A DNA stretch of 34,563 bases from Clostridia bacterium (lineage in GTDB: Bacteria; Bacillota; Clostridia; TANB77; CAG-508), in assembly GCA_022790975.1 (NCBI GenBank), contig JAAVYF010000038.1, forward strand, positions 1 through 34,563. The letters are read 5' to 3'. Under the pieces are notes generated by a model, which searched no databases, was not told the DNA's origin, and worked only from the letters and a program-made list of their open reading frames with translations. Below are positions 1 through 8,839 of the stretch, one piece after another (positions within the stretch are counted from its first letter, which is position 1; each line of letters begins with the position of its first letter). The position numbers were made by a program, and so were the translations under genes.

Positions 1-126
1 ATAAATAATTTAGTTATTATAAATAATTCAGTTATTATAAATAATTTAGTTATTATAAATAATTCAGTTATTATAAATAATTTAGTTATTATAAATAATT
101 TAATTATTATAAATAACTTAATTATT
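1..126. repeat. 18-bp tandem repeat, seven copies, open at the left edge
   Basis: Seven head-to-tail 18-base units of the form ATAAATAATTTAGTTATT. Copies 2 and 4 carry C where copies 1, 3 and 5 carry T, giving a 36-base higher-order period, and the last two copies are diverged. Each unit is an imperfect palindrome (AATAA...TTATT). The last unit runs through the stop codon of the minus-strand gene ending at 118. There are no spacers, so it is not CRISPR. The array starts at base 1 and probably continues outside the window. Confidence 0.9.
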
Positions 127-1284
127 ATAATTAAATTTGTCTATTAACCAAGAGTTAGAAGATGAATCCTTTATAATTGTAAAATTATCTGTTTTTGTAT
201 AAGTTTCATTATATTCTGTATCTTCGGGATTGAAACTTTTTCTAAAAGTTCTTACAATATCACAGCTTATTTTATTAGACTCATTTTTTACATTTTTTAT
301 ATCAATTGTATCAATATAATCTGCTATATTTATATCTCCAGCAGTAATATATACTTCACCATTATCTTTAAAAACAAATAAATCCATTTCGTTTTTATAG
401 GTTTCAATTGAATTTTCAGTATAAATACTACTTAATTTATCAAAATTTTTTACAAGTATTTCGCTTGATGTATATATATCATCATACTCATAGTCAATAT
501 TCCAAACTTCAAATGTATTTTGCATTTTTTTATAATAAACAGCTAAAATTTCTTCTGGCTTAGTATTAACATATCTGCAAGAAGTAATATAGTAATTTTT
601 AGTTTTTTCATCATATTTAATAGTTAAAATTTTATGAGAAAGTTTATCTTTATAATCTAATATGTTTGAAAAATTTTTATCATTTAGATTTTTAATTGAT
701 GTTATAGGAGTACCATTATCTTCATTTAAAATAAATTCATAGTTATTATATATATCTATTAAATCATCTGGATTTTCTCCCAAAGTTCGATAAAGAGAAA
801 CTGTAAAGTCATAAATAGAAATTGTATAAATATTTTCATTTTTGTCTATATTTTCAATTTTATAATCATAATAATATTCAAGTCCATAAGATGTTGGTCC
901 ATATTTATCATGATAAGTATCATATCTCATATATTCAGCGCCAGTAGGAAATGTTTTTTTCAAATCAGGTCCATATATAGTGTTAACAAATTGGCAAATT
1001 TCATCATATGTGTAATCATATTGTTTAGAATTTCGTTCATCAAATTCACTGTTATTATGCAAATATTGATTTATATTTTCCCAAAGCCAGTTTTCATCGG
1101 CATCATTAATATTTTCAAATTCTGGAATAAGATAGGTTTTTCCATAAATTGTGTTTATATATTTTTCTAAATCTGGATAGTTTGAAGTAGTTTTTTTAGA
1201 TTTATTTTGAGTTAATTTATATATTCCAAATGTTATAAAAACAATAATAATTAATATAATAAATATTTTAATAAATTTTTTCAT
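118..1284 (-). CDS. Membrane-anchored extracytoplasmic protein of unknown function
   Basis: 388 residues. I do not recognise the family. An N-terminal membrane anchor (about residues 4-24, very rich in Ile) is followed by a short basic/Asn/Lys linker and a roughly 350-residue polar domain rich in Tyr, Asp and Asn, so the bulk should lie outside the cell. There is no lipobox Cys and no catalytic motif I can name. The start is supported by GGAGA five bases upstream of ATG. A minus-strand promoter (TTGACA-17-TAAAAT) lies at 1331-1359. The C-terminus (FNYNN) runs into an 18-bp tandem repeat, so the natural end may have been altered by repeat growth. It is divergent from the LCP gene at 1518 and stands alone. 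Confidence 0.75.
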   Translation of the reverse strand: MKKFIKIFIILIIIVFITFGIYKLTQNKSKKTTSNYPDLEKYINTIYGKTYLIPEFENINDADENWLWENINQYLHNNSEFDERNSKQYDYTYDEICQFVNTIYGPDLKKTFPTGAEYMRYDTYHDKYGPTSYGLEYYYDYKIENIDKNENIYTISIYDFTVSLYRTLGENPDDLIDIYNNYEFILNEDNGTPITSIKNLNDKNFSNILDYKDKLSHKILTIKYDEKTKNYYITSCRYVNTKPEEILAVYYKKMQNTFEVWNIDYEYDDIYTSSEILVKNFDKLSSIYTENSIETYKNEMDLFVFKDNGEVYITAGDINIADYIDTIDIKNVKNESNKISCDIVRTFRKSFNPEDTEYNETYTKTDNFTIIKDSSSNSWLIDKFNYNN

Positions 1285-1330
1285 ATGTTCTCCATTCTTT
1301 TTTATTAAAAGTGTTTGTGTTTATATAATT

Positions 1331-1359
1331 ATTTTATTTTATTGTGTTTTTAATGTCAA
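1331..1359 (-). promoter_or_regulatory. Promoter for the 118-1284 gene
   Basis: On the minus strand TTGACA (1359-1354), a 17-base spacer, then TAAAAT (1336-1331), about 45 bases upstream of the start codon. Confidence 0.6.
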
Positions 1360-1517
1360 TATAAAAATTCTTTTAAAATTCTGAATTTATATATTGTTTT
1401 TTGTTAATCACAAAAAATTCCAAAATTAAAAATATTATGCAATTTTATAATATTTTTGGCAAAAATAAACATAATAGTAATATAAATATTTATTGTATGT
1501 AAAGGAAAGAGAAATCT

Positions 1518-2507
1518 ATGTTTAGAAAATTTTTGAAATTTATAGGAATATTACTTTTGTTTTTTATAATAATGTTTGTATTTTTCTTTTTATTAGAATT
1601 AAATCAATCAGATGGAAATCCTGCTAAAGCTACAGTTGGAGTTTTAGAAAAAGTTGCAAATTCAATAACTGAAAGTGAGCCAATTTATGTATTATTATTA
1701 GGTGTAAATGATAATTTAAATCAAAGTCTTACAGATACAATAATGGTTTTAGGTTATAATCCTAAAACACAAAAAGCATTTGCAATGTCGATACCTCGCG
1801 ATACATTTGTTGGAAAAAGCTTATCTAAAGCAACAGCTTCTGATAAAATAAATGCATTATATGCTAAAAGTCCCGAAAAATTAATGAAAAAAGTATCAGA
1901 AATTACGGGAATTAATATTAATTATTATGTAACTATTAATAATGAAGCATTAATAAAATTAGTAGATATTGTAGGAGGAGTTGAATTTAATGTTCCAATA
2001 GATATGAATTATGATGATAAAACACAAAATTTGCATATTCATTTGAAAAAAGGATTACAATTAATAGATGGGAAAAAAGCAGAACAATTATTAAGATTTA
2101 GACATAATAATAATGGAACTTCATATTCTACTTCATATGGAGATAATGATTATGGTAGAATGAAAACCCAAAGAGAATTTATGATGACTGTAGTAGAACA
2201 ATGTTTACAAAGTAAAAGTATAGATGAAATAAAGAAAATGATTAATGTAGCATTTGAAAATATAGATACTAATATGTCTGTTAGTTATATTTTATCATAT
2301 TTAGTTTATGCGTATAATTTTAAAATAGAAAACTTAGAACTTTCACAACTTCCAGGTGCATCAGTTTATTCTAATGAAGTTTGGGTATTTAAGTATCAAG
2401 AAAAAGAAGCAGAAAAATTAATTTCAGATATTTTGGAAGAATTTAATGAAAAAGAGAGTAAAAAACAAGAAAATGTTAATGAAATACAAGAGATAGAGCA
2501 AGAGTAG
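1518..2507 (+). CDS. LytR-CpsA-Psr (LCP) family cell-wall ligase/transcriptional attenuator-like protein
   Basis: 329 residues. LCP enzymes transfer undecaprenyl-linked polymers (teichoic acids, capsule) onto peptidoglycan at the outer face of the membrane. One N-terminal membrane segment (about 5-27) precedes the LCP domain (about 55-235). It shows the family signatures TDTIMV (72-77), SIPRDTF (91-97), the arginine pair LRFRH (192-196) and GRMKTQRE (213-220), which bind the lipid pyrophosphate head group. The C-terminal tail is acidic and Gln/Glu-rich. The start has AAAGGAAAG upstream. The neighbouring flippase and wall hydrolase fit an envelope-polymer role. Which polymer it attaches cannot be told from sequence. 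Confidence 0.92.
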   Translation: MFRKFLKFIGILLLFFIIMFVFFFLLELNQSDGNPAKATVGVLEKVANSITESEPIYVLLLGVNDNLNQSLTDTIMVLGYNPKTQKAFAMSIPRDTFVGKSLSKATASDKINALYAKSPEKLMKKVSEITGININYYVTINNEALIKLVDIVGGVEFNVPIDMNYDDKTQNLHIHLKKGLQLIDGKKAEQLLRFRHNNNGTSYSTSYGDNDYGRMKTQREFMMTVVEQCLQSKSIDEIKKMINVAFENIDTNMSVSYILSYLVYAYNFKIENLELSQLPGASVYSNEVWVFKYQEKEAEKLISDILEEFNEKESKKQENVNEIQEIEQE

Positions 2508-2692
2508 AAATTCAGAAATATTTTTGGAATTAAGTATAAAATTTTCCAATATATTTTGATTTCACAGCATAGTATATATTATTTTAGATTAAATTACTTT
2601 ATATGAAAAAATAAAAGCAGAATTGTAAAAAAATTGTTATATTAAAGAAATATGAATTTTTTTAGTAAAGTATTCCATTTTTTTTTTACTAA

Positions 2693-2701
2693 TGATATAA
2701 T
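2693..2701 (+). promoter_or_regulatory. Extended -10 promoter for the flippase gene
   Basis: TGATATAAT forms a perfect extended -10 (TG-n-TATAAT) about 28 bases before the flippase start. No convincing -35 is seen upstream in the T-rich run. Confidence 0.5.
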
Positions 2702-2729
2702 ATGAACGAAATGAAAAATGGGAGGAATT

Positions 2730-4190
2730 ATGTCAGAAAAAAAAAGTGTAATTAAAAATTATATGTATAATTTAATTTATCAAATTTTGATATTAATTCT
2801 TCCTTTAGTTACAACTCCATATTTATCTAGAGTGTTAGGTGCAGAAGGAGTTGGAATATATAGCTACACATATGCAATTGTAACATATTTTGTATTATTT
2901 GGTTCATTAGGTATTGCATTATATGGTCAAAGAGAAATTGCATATGTTCAAGATAATGTAAAAGCAAGAAAAAGAGTATTTTTTGAATTAGTTATAGTAA
3001 GGTTTATAACACTCTTTATTGCAGTTTTAATTTATGCATTAGTTTTTATGAGAGGCAAACAATATCAAACATATTATAGTATTTTATTAATAGAACTTTT
3101 AGCAGCAGGTTTTGATATTAGTTGGTTTTTTCAAGGAATTGAAGAGTTTAAAAAAACAGTTATAAGAAATGTTTTAGTAAGAGTAATAAGTGTTACATTA
3201 GTATTTGTTATAGTAAAAACAACTAATGATTTATGGAAATATATATTAATTTATTCATTAGCAGATTTTTTGGGAAATCTTTTATTATGGGTATATTTAC
3301 CAAAATATTTAAAAGGTGGAAAGATTGGAAAAATAGAATTAAAAAGGCATATAGTTCCTTTACTAATGCTATTTATACCACAAGTAACAAATAAAATTTA
3401 TAATTTATTAGATACAACGATGCTTGGTTCAATAGTTTCTAATAAACAAGAAACAGGATATTATGAACAATCTCAAAAAGTAATTAGACTTTTGCTTACA
3501 ATTGTCACATCTCTTGGTGTAGTTATGGTTCCTAGAATGGCAAATACATTTGCAACTGGTGATAGAAAAAAAATAAATTCTTACATAAAAAAATCGTTTA
3601 ATTTTGTATTTATAATTTCATTTCCAATGATGTTTGGAATAGCAAGCATTTCTAAAGCATTTGTTCCAATATTTTTTGGAAAAGGGTATGATAAAGCAGC
3701 AATATTAATAATGATATTTAGTCCAATGTTAATTTTAATGGGAATTGAAAATGTTATAGGAACACAATATTTATTACCAACTAAAAGACAAAAAGAATAT
3801 ACTATTTCGGTAGTGTCAGGTATATTAGTAAATTTAATTTTAAATTTTATTTTTATTAATTTGTGGAATTCAATTGGAGCTTCAATTGCAACAATTATTT
3901 CTCAATTAGTAGTTGATATTGTTCAAATTTACTATGTTAGAAATAATATAAAATGGAAACCATTAATAAGATTAGCTGTTAGATATTTAGTTGCTAGTAG
4001 TATAATGTTTGGTGTTTGTCAATTAGTTAAGCTTATTTCAGATACAGGTATTTTAAGTGTTATGCTTCAATGCATAGTAGGATTTTCTGTTTATATAGGA
4101 ATGCTTATTTTATTTAGAGATAAATTTTTAAATACTATTATAGATAAAATAAAATCTAAATTAGGTGGTATAATAAGATTTCAAAATTAA
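2730..4190 (+). CDS. Polysaccharide flippase (MATE/Wzx-like, MVF superfamily)
   Basis: 486 residues from the ATG at 2730. An in-frame ATG at 2718 overlaps the GGGAGGA ribosome binding site and is rejected. About 12-14 hydrophobic segments span the whole length. The N-terminal YLSRVLGAEGVGIYSYTYA region is typical of Wzx/RfbX-type O-antigen and exopolysaccharide flippases, which move undecaprenyl-linked repeat units across the membrane. It sits between an LCP ligase and a wall hydrolase and about 4.6 kb before the capsule-control genes, consistent with surface polysaccharide export. No glycosyltransferases are in the window, so the substrate is unknown. Confidence 0.9.
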   Translation: MSEKKSVIKNYMYNLIYQILILILPLVTTPYLSRVLGAEGVGIYSYTYAIVTYFVLFGSLGIALYGQREIAYVQDNVKARKRVFFELVIVRFITLFIAVLIYALVFMRGKQYQTYYSILLIELLAAGFDISWFFQGIEEFKKTVIRNVLVRVISVTLVFVIVKTTNDLWKYILIYSLADFLGNLLLWVYLPKYLKGGKIGKIELKRHIVPLLMLFIPQVTNKIYNLLDTTMLGSIVSNKQETGYYEQSQKVIRLLLTIVTSLGVVMVPRMANTFATGDRKKINSYIKKSFNFVFIISFPMMFGIASISKAFVPIFFGKGYDKAAILIMIFSPMLILMGIENVIGTQYLLPTKRQKEYTISVVSGILVNLILNFIFINLWNSIGASIATIISQLVVDIVQIYYVRNNIKWKPLIRLAVRYLVASSIMFGVCQLVKLISDTGILSVMLQCIVGFSVYIGMLILFRDKFLNTIIDKIKSKLGGIIRFQN

Positions 4191-4216
4191 CCAAAGATTT
4201 GAAAAGAGAGGTACAT

Positions 4217-5455
4217 ATGAAAGAAAAAATTACAGTAGTTATGCTAATTTTATGCATTATTATGGCATCAGTAGAGTATTATGCTTTAGCTATTACAAAA
4301 GATGAATTAAATAATCAAAATAAGGATTTAGATAATCAGATTTCTGAAAAAAAAGATGAAATTGATGAGAAAAATTCTGAGTTATCAGCAGCAATGAAAG
4401 AAGTTCAAGATTTAGTAGGTCAAATAGGTACATATGAGCAAGCAATTTCTGATTTAAATACTCAAATTAATGATGTTTCTTCAAGAATTGAAGAAACTGA
4501 GAATAATATTAATCAAAAAGAAAAAGAATTACAAGAAAAGCAAGAATTGTTAAATAAGAGATTAGTTGCAATATATGAAAGTGGAAATACTTCATATTTA
4601 GAGATGCTACTTACATCAGCAGATTTATCTGATTTTATTTCTAAATATTATTTAATTTCTGAAATTGCAGAATACGACTCTAATTTAATTACTTCTATTA
4701 GAAATTTTAAATCAGAATTAGAAAGTGCTAAAGCAAATTTAGAAAATGATAAACAAACTTTAGAGAATTCCAAATCAGAACAAGTAAAAAAACGTGATGA
4801 ATTAGCTTCTCTAAAAAAAGAAAAAGAAAAGAAGGCTGCTAATTTAAATGCAGAAGAAAAGGCTTTAGAAAAAGAACTAGAAGATTTTGAAGCAGATAAA
4901 AGAAAAGTACAGGCTGAATTAGAAGCAGTTATAAGAAAAGAAGCAGAAGAAGCAGAAAGAAAAAGAAAAGAAGCTGAAGCTGCTGCTAAAAAGAATAATA
5001 ATAGTAATAGCAGTAGTAGTGGAAACACAGGAACAGTTTCAACTGCTCCAAATGAACATGGATACATATTCCCAGTTGCAGGTCTTTCAAAGGCTAATAT
5101 AAGAAATACAACATATCCATCATATGCTAATCACACTGGAGTTGATGTAAATATAGGGGTAGTAGGAAAAAATGTTGTAGCAGTTAAAGCTGGAACAGTT
5201 GTAATTTCAGAAGCCAAAAAGATAAATGGAAAATATTATAGTTATGGAGAATTTATAGTTATAAATCATCATGATGGTACAATGACTGCATATGCTCATA
5301 TGTTAGAAGGTTCTAGAACAGTTCAACCTGGAGATAAAGTTTCACAAGGTCAAAAAATTGGAATTGTTGGAAGTACAGGAAGGTCTACAGGTCCACATTT
5401 ACATTTTGAAGTTCGTGTTAATGCAAGGCCAGTAAATCCAATACCTTATTTATAA
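4217..5455 (+). CDS. Secreted peptidoglycan hydrolase: coiled coil plus M23 (LytM) peptidase
   Basis: 412 residues from the ATG at 4217 (AGAGAGG just upstream). A TTG 18 bases earlier is the longer alternative. The signal peptide is residues 1-25, ending YYALA. A long heptad-rich coiled coil (about 28-245), similar in design to PcsB/CwlO/EnvC-type proteins, is followed by an Asn/Ser linker and a C-terminal M23 domain (about 282-412). The zinc ligands are in place: His306 and Asp310 (NHTGVDV), His394 and His396 (PHLHFEV), with His361 in the AYAHM motif. It should cleave stem-peptide cross-links outside the cell, probably controlled through the coiled coil (FtsEX-type control is family knowledge, not seen here). 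A terminator follows. Confidence 0.92.
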   Translation: MKEKITVVMLILCIIMASVEYYALAITKDELNNQNKDLDNQISEKKDEIDEKNSELSAAMKEVQDLVGQIGTYEQAISDLNTQINDVSSRIEETENNINQKEKELQEKQELLNKRLVAIYESGNTSYLEMLLTSADLSDFISKYYLISEIAEYDSNLITSIRNFKSELESAKANLENDKQTLENSKSEQVKKRDELASLKKEKEKKAANLNAEEKALEKELEDFEADKRKVQAELEAVIRKEAEEAERKRKEAEAAAKKNNNSNSSSSGNTGTVSTAPNEHGYIFPVAGLSKANIRNTTYPSYANHTGVDVNIGVVGKNVVAVKAGTVVISEAKKINGKYYSYGEFIVINHHDGTMTAYAHMLEGSRTVQPGDKVSQGQKIGIVGSTGRSTGPHLHFEVRVNARPVNPIPYL

Positions 5456-5486
5456 TAAATTTAGATATATAATATGGAAAATAACG

Positions 5487-5520
5487 ATAGAAGTAATTTT
5501 TTAGTTACTTCTATTTTAAT
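5487..5520 (+). terminator. Terminator after the M23 hydrolase gene
   Basis: A perfect 10-bp stem (5487-5496 with 5505-5514, ATAGAAGTAA/TTACTTCTAT) with an 8-base loop, followed by a T-rich tail. Confidence 0.6.
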
Positions 5521-5621
5521 AAATAGAAGATTTTATTAAAAATGGTTTGGTAAAAAATAGTTTAGAAAAGATAATTTAATTTAAATAATTTAATAAACAT
5601 ATTTTAATAAAAAATAATAAT

Positions 5622-5658
5622 AGAAAGGAATCTATTTAATAGGTTAAATAATATAAAA
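5622..5658 (+). promoter_or_regulatory. Distant Shine-Dalgarno with intervening hairpin before the m5C methyltransferase
   Basis: AGAAAGGA at 5622-5629 is 29 bases from the ATG. Between them is a perfect 7-bp hairpin, TATTTAA (5633-5639), loop TAGG, TTAAATA (5644-5650). With the hairpin folded out the effective spacing is 11 bases. The same layout occurs at 7936-7978 and at 31481-31534. Confidence 0.55.
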
Positions 5659-6550
5659 ATGGATGAAAAACAAATTCCTGAATTTTTTAGAGAAATGTTA
5701 CATGAGCAATATGATGAAATTATATTTCAGAAAATTTTAGATGGATATAAATGTAATAGAAAAGTTACTTTAAGAATTAATACATTAAAAAGTAATAAAG
5801 AAAGTATTTGTGAAAAGTTAAGAGAGAATAATATAGAATTTTCAAATGTTTCATGGAACGAAAATGCACTTGTTATAGAAAATGCTAATGAAATTCAGAT
5901 TAAAAAGTTAGATATCTATATAAATGGAGAGATTTATTTACAAAGTTTATCTTCGATGATTCCTCCAATAATATTAAATCCTGAATTTCAAGATAATATA
6001 TTAGATATGTGTTCTGCACCACGGAGGAAAAACTACTCAAATGGCTGCAATGTGTAACAATAAGGTAATGATTACTGCATGTGAAAAAAATAAAATAAGA
6101 GCTGATAGGCTTAAATATAATATAGATAAACAAGGCGTAAAATGTGTAAATATTATGCTAGAAGATGCAAGAAATTTAAGTGATTATTTTTCTTTTGATA
6201 AAATTTTATTAGATGCTCCATGTAGTGGTAGTGGAACTGCAAGTGTTTATAAAGACGATTTTAATTTAGAATTAATAAATAGGTCTTCAAAATTACAAGA
6301 AATTCTTTTAAAAAAAGCAATAAACATATTAAAATCAGGACATGAAATGGTTTATTCAACATGTTCTATATTAAAAAATGAAAATGAAAATATATTAAAT
6401 AAAGTAAAAAATTTAGTTGATATAGTTCCAATAGATAATAATTTTTTAAAAGAAATACCAATTTTAAAAACAGAAATAAAAGGAACCTTATGTGTTTTAC
6501 CAAATAATAATTATGAAGGCTTCTTTGTAGCAAAATTAAGAAAAAAATAA
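5659..6550 (+). CDS. RNA m5C methyltransferase (NOL1/NOP2/Sun, RsmB/RsmF-like), with one +1 shift at CGG
   Basis: 296 residues if the C at 6022 is skipped. This enzyme family methylates cytosine C5 in rRNA or tRNA with S-adenosylmethionine. Zero frame reads to Pro121 of motif I and then runs off to a stop at 6057. Omitting one C gives the canonical SAM-binding motif DMCSAPGGKTTQMA (from about residue 116). After it come the two expected cysteines: Cys188 in DAPCSGSGT and Cys235 in YSTCS. It lacks the C-terminal PUA-like extension of E. coli RsmF. The two halves join without loss or repetition, which argues against decay. The ribosome binding site is unusual, with a hairpin between it and the ATG. 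Whether the target is 16S rRNA cannot be told. Confidence 0.85.
6022..6025 (+). other. CGGA +1 frameshift site in the m5C methyltransferase gene
   Basis: Zero frame reads CCA CGG AGG. The restored frame reads CCA, skips C6022, then GGA GGA AAA, giving the APGGKT motif. The glycine is part of SAM-binding motif I. Confidence 0.85.
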
Positions 6551-6666
6551 ACATTTGAACTTTTTGGGACGGTTCAAAAAAGTTTCAAAAGTTAAAAAGT
6601 TTGAATATTTAAATTGAAAAAAATGTCAAAATTTTAAATAAAAATAAAAAAAATAATTAAAAAGTA

Positions 6667-6695
6667 TTGTAATAAATAAATATTATTGGTATAAT
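6667..6695 (+). promoter_or_regulatory. Promoter for the sortase substrate/sortase operon
   Basis: TTGTAA, a 17-base spacer, then TATAAT, about 35 bases before the ATG at 6731. Confidence 0.65.
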
Positions 6696-6730
6696 AGACT
6701 TATGAATTAAGGTAATGGGAGGAATTAAAA

Positions 6731-7270
6731 ATGAGAAAAATATTAAAGGTTACATTAGTATTTGTTATATTATTACTTTGCAATATATCTATTGTTAATG
6801 CAGCCACAAATCAAGAATTGATTTCATATGTATCAAAATCATTTTCAATTGCAGGAAAGTCAGTTAGTTTATCTTCAGAGGATAAAGTAAAAATAGAACG
6901 TTATTTAAATGCTCATCCAGTAACAGCTGAGCAAGCTGATAAAATAATTGCTAAAATTGATGAAGCAGTTAATTATTTAAATACTGTAGGAGTTTCAAGT
7001 TTTTCAAAATTAAGTCAATCTCAAAAAGAAAAGTTATTAGCAATTGCTAAAGATGCAGCAGCTATAGCAGGTGCTACAATATCATATGATGCAAAAAGTG
7101 GAGCAATTTCAATTTATTTTGATGGTGTATTATTTGACCAAGTTTCAACACAAAAAGGTTTAAAACAAACAGGTACAGACCATTCATATATAGTATATGC
7201 TATTGCAGGTGTAGCAGTTATTGCCGTTGCTACAGGAGTTGTAGTAAGAAAGAAAAAAGCAAATGCTTAA
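6731..7270 (+). CDS. Small secreted sortase substrate with LKQTG sorting signal
   Basis: 179 residues. The signal peptide (about 1-24, ending IVNAA) is followed by a soluble, Ala/Ser/Lys-rich helical domain. The C-terminus has the three-part cell-wall sorting layout: LKQTG (144-148), a hydrophobic segment (about 153-172) and a basic tail VRKKKANA. The next gene is a sortase whose ATG overlaps this stop by 8 bases, so the two are translationally coupled and this protein is very likely its dedicated substrate. No enzymatic domain is recognised. GGGAGGA lies well placed before the ATG, and a good promoter lies at 6667-6695. Confidence 0.85.
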   Translation: MRKILKVTLVFVILLLCNISIVNAATNQELISYVSKSFSIAGKSVSLSSEDKVKIERYLNAHPVTAEQADKIIAKIDEAVNYLNTVGVSSFSKLSQSQKEKLLAIAKDAAAIAGATISYDAKSGAISIYFDGVLFDQVSTQKGLKQTGTDHSYIVYAIAGVAVIAVATGVVVRKKKANA

Positions 7271-7910
7271 TAAAGAAAAAAATAAAAAAACAAGTTTTAT
7301 AGGAGCAACTATTAGAAGTTTAATAGTTGCTTTTATATATGTTTTTATTTTTGTGGGAATTGTATATTTTTTATTTTCTAGTAAAATTTCTATGGCAATG
7401 TCAATTATAGATACAATATCAGTAGATACAAGCAATAAGATTTTAGAAGATGTAAAAATTGATTTAGAAACTAGAAATTTAAGAAGTTATCCAGAATATG
7501 GAACTAAATATGGAAATATTTCTTTACCAAGTTTAGGATTAAGTTTTGATTTATATTTTGGAGATAGTTTGCCAATTTTAAAAAATGGAATAGGCCATTC
7601 AAGTGGAAGTTATTTTCCAGGAGAAGGAGGTTCTATAATTTGTATGGGACATAACTATAATGGAATACTAAAAACTCTTCCCAATATTAAATTAGGAGAT
7701 GAAATTATTATAACTACTTCATATGGAATATTTACATATAAAGTAAATAATACAAAAATTGTTTATTATACAAATACTGAAGAACTCCCAATACAAAAAG
7801 AAGAAGAAATATTAATGTTATATACATGTTATCCAACAGATGGATTAGGTCACGCTGTTGATAGATATGTTGTATATGCTAGTTTAGAATCAGAACAAAT
7901 AATAGAGTAG
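7263..7910 (+). CDS. Sortase, class D-like
   Basis: 215 residues. A membrane-bound transpeptidase that cleaves LPxTG-like signals between Thr and Gly and joins the protein to the wall. One N-terminal membrane segment (about 18-38) precedes the beta-barrel domain (about 85-205). The catalytic triad is visible: His130 in CMGHN, Cys189 in LYTCYP and Arg201 in VDRYVVYA. Its start overlaps the upstream substrate gene by 8 bases with no strong ribosome binding site, so translation is probably coupled. The likely target is the LKQTG signal of that gene. The class is assigned by eye from size and the TC-YP-D-R pattern; class E is the alternative. Confidence 0.9.
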   Translation: MLNKEKNKKTSFIGATIRSLIVAFIYVFIFVGIVYFLFSSKISMAMSIIDTISVDTSNKILEDVKIDLETRNLRSYPEYGTKYGNISLPSLGLSFDLYFGDSLPILKNGIGHSSGSYFPGEGGSIICMGHNYNGILKTLPNIKLGDEIIITTSYGIFTYKVNNTKIVYYTNTEELPIQKEEEILMLYTCYPTDGLGHAVDRYVVYASLESEQIIE

Positions 7911-7935
7911 TTTTTTATAATAGAAAACTTTAAAA

Positions 7936-7978
7936 GAAAGGAGTATATAATTAAGATATTTTAATTATACAAAGAAAT
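7936..7978 (+). promoter_or_regulatory. Distant Shine-Dalgarno with intervening hairpin before the 7979 gene
   Basis: GAAAGGAG at 7936-7943 is 35 bases from the ATG. A perfect 9-bp hairpin (TATAATTAA 7946-7954, TTAATTATA 7961-7969, 6-base loop) lies between. Folding it out leaves 11 bases. Confidence 0.55.
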
Positions 7979-8794
7979 ATGATAAAAAAAGTTATCACAT
8001 TTATTTTAAATTTTTTATTAATAATTCTAGGTATCAGTACTTTTATTATAATTATTATATCTAAAACAGTGCTAAATGAAGAATATTTAAAAAGTGTTTT
8101 AGTTACAAATAATTTTTATCAAAGAGCTTATGATGATATTAAAGATGATTTTGAAAACTATACAATGCAATCTGGTTTAGAATTAGATATACTGGATTCT
8201 TTAGTGAGTAAAGAGAAGGTAACTAATGATATAAATAAAAGGTTAGATTCTATTTTTAATTTAGAAAATTTTGAAGTAGATACTAATTCTATAAAAGAAG
8301 AATTGAATTCTAGAATAAATAATATTTTAGTGGAAAATAATAGAGTTTTGGAAGAAAGTGAAAAAACTTCAATAGAAAAATATGAAAATGCAATTGTAGA
8401 TAGTTACAAGTCAGGTATTTTATATGGAAAACAATTACATATCCCATCAGATTTAGTTAGTAAATATTTAAAATATACAGTTATATCAATGATAGTATTA
8501 ATTTTGTTAATAATTATTATAAATAGAAAAATTAAAACTATTTTAAATTCATGTGGAGTCATACTATTACCTATTGGAATTATAATTTCTTTAGTGAAAC
8601 CATTAGTTTTACATAGAGTCCAAAATATATTAATGCTAGACCAGAAATTCTCTAATTGCTTAGTGTTTGTTTTAAATGATATTGTAGAGAAGTGTTTTAA
8701 ATATGGAATTGTTATAGCAATTGTAGGAATGTTATTTATTATAATTAGTTCTATTAATTTTTTTCAAAAAAGTATTGAGCATAAATTTAATTAA
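7979..8794 (+). CDS. Multi-pass membrane protein of unknown function
   Basis: 271 residues. I do not recognise the family. One hydrophobic segment at about 7-27 is followed by a charged domain (about 30-160, Glu/Asp/Lys/Asn-rich, predicted helical) that should lie outside the cell. Three further segments follow at about 166-183, 188-208 and 240-262, with a short Lys/His tail. It lies 68 bases after the sortase gene and 45 before the chain-length regulator, so it may be carried on the same transcript as either. Nothing in it indicates an enzyme. The ribosome binding site is separated from the ATG by a hairpin. Confidence 0.75.
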   Translation: MIKKVITFILNFLLIILGISTFIIIIISKTVLNEEYLKSVLVTNNFYQRAYDDIKDDFENYTMQSGLELDILDSLVSKEKVTNDINKRLDSIFNLENFEVDTNSIKEELNSRINNILVENNRVLEESEKTSIEKYENAIVDSYKSGILYGKQLHIPSDLVSKYLKYTVISMIVLILLIIIINRKIKTILNSCGVILLPIGIIISLVKPLVLHRVQNILMLDQKFSNCLVFVLNDIVEKCFKYGIVIAIVGMLFIIISSINFFQKSIEHKFN

Positions 8795-8839
8795 TGATAA
8801 AATTATTAAGTATTAATAATAGAATTAAGGGGAGAAAAA

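Noticed and set aside
1..126. CRISPR array
   Set aside because: Units are head to tail with no spacers, and only 18 bases long.
2718..2729. ATG at 2718 as the flippase start
   Set aside because: It overlaps the GGGAGGA ribosome binding site of the better ATG at 2730.
4648..5067. Minus-strand ORF over the M23 hydrolase gene
   Set aside because: It is the shadow of the repetitive coiled-coil coding region and has no ribosome binding site.
6554..6578. Terminator after the m5C methyltransferase (TTTGAAC/GTTCAAA)
   Set aside because: The stem is short, the loop is 11 bases and A rather than T follows on the plus strand.
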